Source: Willaertia magna (lineage: Eukaryota; Heterolobosea; Eutetramitea; Acrasida; Naegleriidae). Taken from it: a stretch of 25,892 nucleotides of DNA. The stretch's first letter is position 1; the number at the start of each line of letters is the position of its first letter. The notes under the pieces were generated by a model that saw nothing but the letters and a program-made list of their open reading frames with translations, ran no database searches and was not told the origin of the DNA. This document shows, in pieces, positions 1 to 8,767 of the stretch. The translations under genes and the position numbers were made by a program. Location of the stretch: contig CADWAF010003470.1 of assembly GCA_902984215.1 (NCBI GenBank), forward strand, positions 1 through 25,892, written 5' to 3'.

Positions 1-248
1 AAGATATGACAAACTTAAATCATTACTAAAAACTCAGAATAAGAACTAGAAAACCAAGGTCGACAAAAGGAACAATAATTACTCGTTTTAAAGTGACGTA
101 TATTCAAGAGTTGTTGCACAAACCAACAATAAAAAGAAGAATACAAATTATTAAAAGATAAATAAATTTATAACCCCACCACAGCAACACCCCAAACGTA
201 CAACACTAAATTGATTATCTATTGGCTGCCTCAAACTGAATAAGACAT
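1..248. other. AT-rich flank, no gene seen
   Basis: I see no convincing open reading frame, RNA fold or repeat here. The last part lies directly upstream of the tRNA gene and could hold non-conserved Pol III upstream signals, but none is recognisable. A neighbouring gene's untranslated region entering from the left edge cannot be excluded. Confidence 0.5.
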
Positions 249-320
249 GTACCCTTAGCTCAGAGGAAGAGCATCGGACTTCGGATCCGAGGGTCGGGGG
301 TTCGATCCCCTCAGGGTATA
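249..320 (+). tRNA. tRNA-Arg, anticodon TCG
   Basis: The stretch folds as a complete cloverleaf. The 7-bp acceptor stem pairs 249-255 with 313-319 (one G-U pair) and A320 is the discriminator. The D stem is GCTC/GAGC. The anticodon stem is TCGGA/TCCGA around the loop CTTCGGA, which gives anticodon TCG and decodes CGA (Arg). The variable loop is GGGTC. The T arm is five pairs around TTCGATC. Internal A and B boxes are intact. There is no intron and no encoded CCA, as expected for a nuclear tRNA. A T run nine bases downstream fits Pol III termination. Confidence 0.96.
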
Positions 321-779
321 TATTACTATTTTTTAACAGAAAGACTGATTTTGTAAATACAAAATTTTAATTAAAAATTTATGACAAATTATTTATATTA
401 ATAAATTTTTTTATATAAAATGATGATTAGTTTTTATAAAAAATAATATTTTTAAATATAATTAACAAATTAAATATAATTCAATTTATATTATTATTTC
501 AAAAGTTAATTTAATTAAAAAATAAAACTAATAAATTAGTAAAACCCATAATAAACACCTTTTTTTCGGAACAAAAAATTACAGTACAAAACATAATTTG
601 ATCTAGTTCAACTCATAAACGAGGATTATCCAAGTATTTGGATTGAAAAGAACATTCTAAATATCTTTGAATACCTCCATATTATTAGTATTACAGAGGA
701 AAATAAAATTTAACTTTCTCCTTCAAGAGAGTTGTTGAGCAAATAATTCTCCTCACATAATTATACATATTTTACAATT
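321..779. other. Intergenic, very AT-rich
   Basis: Apart from the T run after the tRNA, this 459-bp stretch contains only AT-rich sequence with scattered stops in all frames. Its right part must include the 3' UTR and poly(A) site of the minus-strand PAC2-sestrin gene. I see no other gene in it. Confidence 0.6.
329..334 (+). terminator. Pol III terminator of tRNA-Arg
   Basis: A run of six T residues lies nine bases after the discriminator base, the usual RNA polymerase III stop signal. Confidence 0.75.
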
Positions 780-3700
780 TTATTTTGTTGTATTAATACC
801 ACCTTGCATATAATTATTAATTGCCCTAAACCCATAAACCATTGACACTTGTTTTCTTGCCTCCATGCATAATAAACAAATATGTATCTTCTCTCTAGTT
901 CTAAATTGAAAACCCATATTCACAAATTGTTCTCTAGTGCATCTTTCAGGATAACATGCAACAGTTTTAATATATTTCTTTAAATCAATATTTAATAACT
1001 TGTTAACCTTTTCATAATTGTAATCATCATGAGAAACACCAAATAAACGATGAACATAATGCCAAATAGCACCTCTAAAAGCACTTGTATCAACATCCTT
1101 AATATCATAACATCTATTATCAGTCATATTATAAATAAATTCAAATTCTTGATCAAGTAAATCAGCAGCACCATAATAGAATTTACTTAATAAAGCATAA
1201 CCATTCTCTTCCCAATTATAATCTCTTGAAGATAAAGTATCAGTTCCTCTAATATCAAAATCTTTATAAACATAATCATATTTCTGATCTCTATATCTTC
1301 TTAAATTTAAAGTTTGTTGTCTATTAACAGGTGTTACTTTCTTTAAAGAAGTTAATTCTTTATAAAGTAAATATGAACTATCAGACGAAGGAAGTAATCC
1401 ATCACTGTTACTTCTAACTAATTGATTAAATTTTCTATTATTTTCTTCTTCTTTTGCAGCCCACAATGTTACACTAGCATAATTAGGATTTGAAAAACAA
1501 TCAAAATTATTTAAATTTGTATATACATAATCAGGAATAAGTTTTTCAACGTTATTATTATTACTTTCAGTACTTTCAAATGCTTGTTTCTTATCAGTTA
1601 TATTATTGCTTAGTTCAATCTCATCTTCGCTATGTTTTAAAGTTTCAACTAATTTTTGAGTTTCATTCTTTTGTCTTCTTTTCGTTTCTTCATTTAAAAT
1701 TGATAATGCACTAACAATTTCATCTACAGATGTTTCATCATCATCAGGTAATACTCCAGTACCAAATACTAATCCACTTAATGAATGAAAATGACATAGA
1801 ATAGTAATTGCATGAACTAATTCAGCAATTGTCCAACCATGATCACCATTATCATTACTAACTAATATATTAATATCATTTTCAGATAATTTCCATGGCA
1901 TATGACAAAGTATAGAATTAAATTTAATTAATCTTTTTAATTTAGAAGGTAAAAATTCAATACCTTGTAACCATTTAGAATCACCTCCATTTAATAAAAA
2001 TTCACATTCTAATCTTCTAACAATATATTTACAATTATGTCTAGAAGAAGCTAAAATAGCAATAAATGATCTCCAATCTAATGGTAATGGTCCATTTCCT
2101 TTCATTAAGAAATTAATAGCTTTATAATAAATTTCAGCATAAATTGGATGACAAAATAATACTTGTGATATATTTGGTAATACTCCATTATCTAAAAATA
2201 ACATTTTAAAATATTCTTTTGTAATTCTAAATTCAGTTGATGTTTCATCTTTTGCAATTAATTTATAAATTGGTTTTAATAAATTAGGTAAAAAGAAATG
2301 TGAAACACAACGTAATAATCCATATTGTTTTTCAGGTTTTTTAATAATATTCACAATTCCATAATTCTCTTCTAATTCATTTATCAATATTTGAAAATTA
2401 TTTGAAATATCTTCAAATGGACATTCATAAGCAAATCTAGCAATTATTTTAGAATAAAATTCAAAAAATTTAATATCCTTCTCTTTTGCATGTTTTCTAA
2501 TTACTTCATTTACTTGATTCATTCCAATTATTCTTTTATCTAATGATGGTTGAAGTATTTGTCTAAATAAATGATTTTCTGATAATAATATTGCATCATC
2601 ATATTCTTCAAAATATAATTCATATGGTCTTTGATGTAAATTTAAATTATCCTTATTTTCTATTGGATCTGATTGAAATATTGTTTGTTCTTCATTATTA
2701 TTTATTTTATTAGATGTTAACCATTCAGGTTCATCTTGTTGTATTTCTCCTTCTTCTTCTTCTTGTTGATGATGATGATGTAGAATATGAGTTTCCATAA
2801 CGGAAGGTTCTAATGAATCTGTAGGTGATATTAAAGGTATTGTACCTCCTGATAACCAATCTGGAGTTACACTTAAATCACTTCCCTCATTATTATTTAT
2901 ATTAGTATTTGTTTGTACTGATGATGATGATGGTCTAATATTCACAGCAGCTGTAGTATTATTAGAAAATATATTGTTATTACTCGTCGATGATGATGAT
3001 ATAATGGTAGTATTATTATTATTACCACTATTATTGTTACTCAGAGAAGTATTATTATTAGAAAACCAATTACTGAAAAATCCCGTCGATTTGTTCTTTG
3101 AATCATACATTTGTTTTTTTAATGCGAGGATACCACCACTAATACCTGTACAAGCTACTTCAATAGCAACTGTTGCATTCATTTCTTGTAATTTCTTTGC
3201 GTAATGTTCACAATTAGTGACATACCAAACTTTTTCTTTATAATCTTCTTGGTCAATCATCTTTAATAATTCTTCAGTAGTTTTTGGAGCTTCATCATCT
3301 TCAAATGACATTACTTCCTCTCCACCTTCCTCATCTTCCTCTTCGTCTTCATTTCCAGCTCCTGCAGTAATACCAATTTTAATATCGTCAGTTGCAGATT
3401 TCTTTTGAGTTGGATCTACATCTAATCCATCTACTGAAATCAATGCCTTTGCTCTATGTCTAGTACAGAAATCATAAATTGCGTCAATAATATCCTATAT
3501 AAAGTTTAATAAAAGATTATTAATTAAATTTACTTACATTTTGAATTTCTGGGTCTCTAATTTCATATTCGGAAACAAATACAACTATTTTCTTGTTACC
3601 ATAAATTCTAATACCATGTGAAGGCTATGTGAAAATGATTAGCTTAATAATAAATTTAATTGATACTTACTAATCCGTCTCTGACAACACCTAATGGTTG

Positions 3701-4063
3701 GAAATATGGAGAAACAATATCACCAACTAATGGAAGTTTTAATTGCTAATAATTTTTAATTAGATTATTTCATTATGTTAAAACACTTACTTTGATTATA
3801 TAGTTAGCAGTCATTATTGCAGTCATTCCTTCTTCGGATGGGAAACCTTCAATAACAACAGCTCCGTCGCATTCCATAGTTTCAAATTCTCTCAAAACTA
3901 CTTTTCCAACCTTATTCTTACCAATAACTTTATATGATCTACAAAATGGAGGAACAGATTCATCTTGAGAAGGCTTACCAAAGCTTGGTGTTTTTGGAGT
4001 GATTGGAGTCTTTGGTTGTTGTTGTTGTTCGTTTGATGCTAAGTTTGTTGTTTGTACTTGCAT
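780..4063 (-). CDS. PAC2-domain/sestrin fusion protein
   Basis: The spliced CDS is complement(join(780..3494,3538..3624,3671..3745,3791..4063)), 1,049 residues; all three introns (43, 46, 45 nt) are phase 0 and start GTAAGT. Residues about 30-270 form a PAC2 domain of the archaeal/bacterial type, with the EGFPSE turn, GDIVSPYF, VRDGLP and, at its end, CTGISGG; this differs from eukaryotic PSMG2. An Asp/Glu-, Asn- and Ser-rich linker follows to about 430, then a helical part, then a full sestrin (about 570-1042): GPLPLDWR, the alkylhydroperoxidase-like helix with Cys633, LNGGD, AELVHAI, HDDYNY and a final MEARKQ..RAINNYM. Sestrins restrain TORC1 through GATOR2 and can sense leucine. The PAC2 end and the sestrin share one uninterrupted exon, so the fusion is seen directly. 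TTG at 3443 is internal, not a start. What the fusion does is unknown; joining proteasome quality control to nutrient or redox signalling is my inference. Confidence 0.9.
2885..3065. repeat. Triplet-rich low-complexity coding tract
   Basis: Imperfect AAT/ATC-type trinucleotide runs inside the fusion gene encode Asn- and Ser-rich sequence between the PAC2 and sestrin domains. They are likely to vary in length between strains and form a flexible spacer. Confidence 0.6.
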
Positions 4064-4276
4064 TGTTTAATCTATTTTTTATTTTATAAAATTTTAAAAT
4101 AATTCTTTCTAATTTTGATGAATTTAAAACCATATTTGTTGTGAAAACTGTTGATTCACACTGTCTTATTTAGAGCTCAGTGGAGACAAAATTAAAAATT
4201 ACAATTACTCTTTAGTTTTTCTAAAAATTCGTTTTGGTTTTTATTTCTTTAATTTACAATGTTGTTGGTGCTTGAT

Positions 4277-5230
4277 TTATTTTCTTTTAATAAAGTCAAT
4301 TAAGTATGGTTTGTCTGTAGTTCTAGTAATAATATAGGTTTCTTTAATTTCATTTTGCTCTTTTTCAATGTCTGCAGGGACAACTAGCTTGAATTGTTTT
4401 AAAAAGAATATTAAAATAGTTTTAATTTCTAATAATGCCATTCTCTTACCAACACAATCACGAGGTCCTATTGAAAAAGGTGCAATTTCTTCTTTTAAGA
4501 AATCAATTGATAAGTTACCCATTGGATTACTACTTTCATACTTTGAATCTACTTCATTGTTATCGTTTTTATCAGTGTTACTATTATTATTAACTAAAAA
4601 TCTATCAGGTTTAAATTCATCCTTTCCATCTAAGGCATAGTAATGTTGAGAGATTACATTAACATTTACAAGAGTTCCCTTTGGAATAGGTATACCACTA
4701 ATTGTTTCGTTTTTGTGAGCTATTCTAGAAGAACCAGGGACAGGAGTTTTAACTCTTAAAGCTTCCTTAATAAAAGATGTTGTATATGGAAGTTTTTCAG
4801 TCACAATTTCATATGTTAAATCATCAATAGATTCAATTTCTTGGTCAATCTCGTCATGGATTCGTTGTTGTACATCTGGATGAGTTGCTAATAAACGAAA
4901 CATGAAATTTAATGAAGTACTAGATGTTTCAAAACCTGCAAAGAAAATAATAAATATAGCTGATAGTAATTCATCTACTGACAATCTATCACTTTCATTT
5001 TCAACATTCAATACACCAGCATTTAACAATAATGTAAGTAAATCTTCATCTTGTGACAATTCACTATTACTACCTTTTAATTCTTTCATCTTTTTATCAA
5101 TCATAGTTAATGCATTTTGTCTAAACTTTTCTTTACTATCTTTAAATCTTTTAAATGTTTTTACTTTTAAAAATTGACAACATGTGATTGTTTTGGGTTC
5201 AAAAATTGACAACTTGTTTTTGTTCTTCAT
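4277..5230 (-). CDS. Cytochrome P450, N-terminally truncated
   Basis: A 317-residue frame holds the C-terminal two thirds of a P450 monooxygenase: the I-helix oxygen-activation motif AGFETS (98-103), the K-helix ExxR (Glu156-Arg159), the FKPDRF block and the haem loop FSIGPRDCVG with Cys259 as the thiolate ligand. Family members are usually about 500 residues. The membrane anchor and helices A to about F are absent, and only 180 bp separate its first ATG from the next gene, with no upstream exon recognisable. The catalytic core that remains has no stop or frameshift. It may be a 5'-truncated pseudogene, a recent partial copy, or a short expressed protein. The first 20 residues sit on a 13-bp direct repeat and look unrelated to P450s. 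Substrate cannot be guessed. Confidence 0.75.
   Translation of the reverse strand: MKNKNKLSIFEPKTITCCQFLKVKTFKRFKDSKEKFRQNALTMIDKKMKELKGSNSELSQDEDLLTLLLNAGVLNVENESDRLSVDELLSAIFIIFFAGFETSSTSLNFMFRLLATHPDVQQRIHDEIDQEIESIDDLTYEIVTEKLPYTTSFIKEALRVKTPVPGSSRIAHKNETISGIPIPKGTLVNVNVISQHYYALDGKDEFKPDRFLVNNNSNTDKNDNNEVDSKYESSNPMGNLSIDFLKEEIAPFSIGPRDCVGKRMALLEIKTILIFFLKQFKLVVPADIEKEQNEIKETYIITRTTDKPYLIDFIKRK
5169..5213. repeat. 13-bp direct repeat at P450 break
   Basis: AAAAATTGACAAC occurs at 5169-5181 and again at 5201-5213, a 32-bp period. It lies where the recognisable P450 sequence begins, inside the first 20 codons. Because 32 is not a multiple of three the two copies are read in different frames. 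Confidence 0.7.
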
Positions 5231-5410
5231 TAATTAATTAGAAATTGTACTCCAACAAACCACTGAATTAATTTACACAAAATATTAATTTTATAATTTA
5301 CAAAAATCTCTCAATTTACACATTAGATTGGTTGATTATAAATAATAATTCATTCGCCTTATTATTTAATGAAATAAATTTAAATAAAAATTAATCTTAA
5401 ATAAAAAAAT

Positions 5411-6037
5411 TTAAAAGAAGGAAAAGATAGAATCTCCCTCATTGTCGTCTTCACTTCCATAATCATAAACATATGTAGTGGTTGTAGTTCTACCATCTGG
5501 TCCAGTTGTAGTAACAGTTTGCCTTACTGTTCTTTTACCTCCACTTCTCTTTTGTTGTTGTTGTTGATGATGATTTGGAAAGCCTTCAAAACCGGAAAAA
5601 GCAGATTCACCAAAGAATTGACTGAAAATATCATCAAATGGGCTACCTCCTCCAAAGTGGAAAGAGAAAGGATCACCATCGCCTGAAGAATGATGAAAGA
5701 ATGGAGATGCATCTCCATCGTGACTAGGTTGATCTTGTTCATCGGTTACTCCAAATCTATCGTAATTAGCCTTCTTTTTGTCATCTGATAATACTTCATA
5801 GGCTTTTGTTATTTTAAGATACTTTTCCTTAATCTTTTGTTGTTCTTCTTGAGGTTTATGTCGGTTTTTATCGGGATGGTATAACATTGTTAGCTTCCGA
5901 TAAGCTGATTTTATTTCGGAACTAGAAGCGTTTCTTTTTACTCCTAGAACATCATATAATGATTCCTTTGCAGAAAGAACAAGGCATACAAAACAACAAA
6001 TGATTAAAAGTAATAGAATCGAATGAAATCTCTTCAT
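5411..6037 (-). CDS. ER-lumenal DnaJ (Hsp40) protein
   Basis: The 208-residue product starts with a basic residue pair and a strongly hydrophobic stretch (about 6-21) ending LSA, a good cleavable signal peptide. A J domain follows at about 26-95 with the essential HPD at 54-56, which stimulates Hsp70 ATPase. After it come a Gly/Phe-rich segment (about 110-155), a short Gln run, and a Thr-rich tail with [13 protein letters not shown]. There is no zinc-finger or CTD client-binding domain and no KDEL-type retrieval signal. The layout resembles short ER J proteins such as DNAJB9/ERdj4, working with a BiP-type Hsp70. It is a single exon. Assignment to the ER rests on the signal peptide. Confidence 0.85.
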   Translation of the reverse strand: MKRFHSILLLLIICCFVCLVLSAKESLYDVLGVKRNASSSEIKSAYRKLTMLYHPDKNRHKPQEEQQKIKEKYLKITKAYEVLSDDKKKANYDRFGVTDEQDQPSHDGDASPFFHHSSGDGDPFSFHFGGGSPFDDIFSQFFGESAFSGFEGFPNHHQQQQQKRSGGKRTVRQTVTTTGPDGRTTTTTYVYDYGSEDDNEGDSIFSFF

Positions 6038-6069
6038 TTCTTTTTTTTTTAAAAAGTATTTTTATTGTG

Positions 6070-6110
6070 ACACGTGTTGTTTGATTGTTGTTTTTTCCAA
6101 CATTCTGGAA
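6070..6110. promoter_or_regulatory. Candidate stress elements before DnaJ
   Basis: Upstream of the DnaJ start codon are the 8-bp palindrome ACACGTGT (6070-6077, containing a CACGTG G-box) and TTCTGGAA (6103-6110), a two-unit heat-shock-element core. Either would suit an ER chaperone gene. The heat-shock core is short enough to arise by chance in AT-rich DNA; the G-box palindrome is rarer. Function is inferred. Confidence 0.3.
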
Positions 6111-6202
6111 AAGACATTAAAGTAATTGAATAAATTACTAAATGTTGTAAAATAACCAATAAATAATTGATGTACAAATTATTGTGAATATTATGAGTAA
6201 TA

Positions 6203-8388
6203 TTAATTAGTTAAATCAATTATTGCTCGAATAGAATCGCCATCTTTTAGGTTCATTTCTTGAAAGTAAAAATCATCTAAATCTACAAGTACTACTTCTC
6301 CAAATCTATCTGTAGCTCTAACTTTCATTGAACGTATTATAAATTGTTCATTATTAATTTTTTGTTGTAATCTTTCTGTAAATGTCTTAAAAATTATATC
6401 ATAATTTTGATTTTGATCATTGATTAATAATTTTATAGCTGTTGAATAGAAAGGGTGTTGTTGTGAATTTAAATCAAGTTGGTTTTGAAAATATTGAACG
6501 ATAAGTGAAAGCTCATTTGGTGTTTTTGGTTTCTTTTCAATCAATCCTGGAACTAGAGCCTTAACAGAAGCCAATTGTTTACTTTTCTTCTTTAAAATAG
6601 CCTCTGGAGTGAGAGAAAGTAAAATATTTTCATTTTCTGAAGATGTTGTCGCATTTGTTAGGTCTGTTTGATTGCCTATAGTATCTTCTTTTGGTGTACT
6701 TGTCAAGGAAGAAGTAGATTGTTTTCTTTTTCTTTTCTTTTGAGATGAAGTATTACTTGTTGGAGTACCAGGTTGACTATTACTACCTCCTTGTTTACTC
6801 CAATTAGGTGCACTTGATGTTGAGATTGGAGAAGTTACATTCCCACCATCTTCTTCATCTTTTAATTGTTTTAATTTTGGTGGGTTTTTTAAGCCTTCTC
6901 TTGGGTTTGCTCTTCTGGCCTTTGAAGGGTCATCTGTAAATAACGTTATGGTATTATTGTTAATTTGGGAGGTAAAAATAAAAAAAACTTACATAAACCT
7001 CTTTGGAATCTCCATTGTTTGTTATAACTAAAGGGAAATTATTTAAATAAAACATACTGAAACTATGTAAAAGTAATAACTTACCATGTAGCACAAACAC
7101 TTCCTAAACCAATGATATGAGAGTTTTGAGGAAAAGTAGCTCTATAAGATTCTATATTTCCTTCATGGATTGAGTAATTCTTTTTGAAAGATACTTCCAA
7201 ATTACTACGACCACAACAATGACAATGCATTAATTGGTCCTCAGTAATTTCTTGAATTAATTGTTCATTAGTCTCAGGTGGAGGATTTTCTGTACCAACT
7301 ACATTTTGAGTCATAACAGGTGGATTTGTATTCAATACATTAGGAATATGATGCATCATTACATTATTAGGATTGGAAGTTGCTGGTCCTAAGATTACGT
7401 TTTGTTGTTGATTCATTGCATTATTTATGGCATTATTCATTGCATTACCATTTACATTTTGGTTTGTATGAAATATCATTGTTGTTGGGGGAGAAGGCTT
7501 TTTAGCTTTGGTAGCAAATCTTCGTTCATTGCCTTGCATTTGAGTCGGCAATTGACCAAGAAAATAAGGGTCTTGGGTGTTAGTTCCCTGAAGAAAGTCT
7601 GTAGCCTCCTCATCTGCACCTTCATATTCCGTCACATCCCCAAAGTAAAAAGCGTTTGGGTTTGTTTGTTGAGGTATAATATTTGGGTTTGTTGTATTTC
7701 TTTGAAGTTGGTTTTGGTGGTGTGGTGGGAGAGTAGTTGGTTGATTTGGGTTATGTTGTTGCATTACTACATGGGCTTGAGGATTAAGAGTGACATTGTT
7801 TGGATGGACCAAAGGTAAAGAAACTTGATGTTGTTGCTGTTGTTGTTGTTTTTGCTCCTCCTCTTCTTCTCTAAGTAAATTGTACAATTCTTCCATTCTT
7901 TGATTTTGCTGAATTAAAGCATCTTGAGGATTTTGTTGAATTGAAGAATTATTTGGTGGAAGTGACATTCCCATTGGGGCTTGTCTTGCAATATTTGAAT
8001 AATTTACTGTATTACTCGGAATGGTAGCTTGAGGATTTTGTAATGTTGGATTTTGTGATTGATGTAACATTTGATGGAGAGCAAGTTCTGCATCCTCTAT
8101 TTTAGTTGACTGTATAATATTAGGTAATGGTTGATGGTCTACTAAATGACTAGATTGCTTCATGAAATCATTATTGTTGGTGTTTGTTTGTGGAATAGTG
8201 GGATTGAAGGTTTCGTTGGGATTGTTTCTTATGGTGGCTGCCACATTCAACAAGAGATTATTTACATAGTCCGGAAGACTATTTTGATTTTGTTGATTTA
8301 AATTTTGTTGTTGTCGAATGATGTCTGGCAGTATATTATTTTGGTTGGCTGAGTTAACAGCCGGATTGTTGGCATTATTTGGATTCAT
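6203..8388 (-). CDS. GATA-like zinc-finger protein
   Basis: The spliced CDS is complement(join(6203..6933,6993..7027,7085..8388)), 689 residues, with introns of 57 and 59 nt and a 35-nt middle exon. The N-terminal 375 residues are Asn/Gln/Pro-rich with an EEEEEQKQQQ block. A zinc finger follows: Cys389-x2-Cys392, 39 residues, then Cys432-x2-Cys435, followed by YNKQWRFQRG and a basic stretch (KARRANPREG). This recalls a GATA/treble-clef finger with an unusually long loop; canonical GATA loops are about 17-20. The codon of Cys435 is split by intron 1. A KKRKRKR nuclear signal comes next. The C-terminal 120 residues are a folded-looking domain I do not recognise. Probably a DNA-binding transcription regulator; true GATA membership is uncertain. 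Confidence 0.75.
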
Positions 8389-8767
8389 TATCAGTTACTC
8401 GATTATAATAAGAATAAAGTTGCAAATGATCTCTCTTATTCTTGAGTGCTTAGTGAGTGCTTATTAATTTTTTTTTGCAAGGCCTTTGACAATTTTTTTG
8501 ATGGGCTGAAATTAATAATTTTTTAAAAAATAATAATTTTATTAAAAATCTCGTGGAATAATTGTACTAACAAAGTAAATTAATCACATAAAATTAAAAT
8601 CTAGGCAACAGAAGCAGAATGCGTGACATTAAACTTGTAACCTAAAAGCAAACCCCATTAAACAGTCCTCATGTTCCACAATCCAAAATTTTTCCTTTCT
8701 AGAGGGTGCACTATTGGCCACTTAAGTGAATGAAGAGCATAAACCAATATTTTAAATATAATTAAAA
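8389..8767. promoter_or_regulatory. Divergent promoter region
   Basis: This 379-bp gap separates the start codons of the zinc-finger gene (minus) and glutathione synthetase (plus), so both promoters must lie here or overlap. It contains a tandem GAGTGCTTA pair (8444-8452, 8455-8463) and AT-rich blocks. I see no established transcription-factor site with confidence and no additional gene. Confidence 0.45.

Noticed and set aside
2974..3204. Plus-strand open frame rich in Leu opposite the PAC2-sestrin gene
   Set aside because: It is the antisense shadow of Asn/Ser triplet repeats; the opposite strand carries a clear conserved protein.
3443..3443. TTG as a start of a separate sestrin gene
   Set aside because: The frame continues upstream through three well-supported introns into the PAC2 domain, and this residue sits in the middle of that domain.
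7402..7818. 138-codon plus-strand frame opposite the zinc-finger gene
   Set aside because: Hydrophobic, low-complexity antisense translation of Gln/Asn-rich coding sequence with no family signature.
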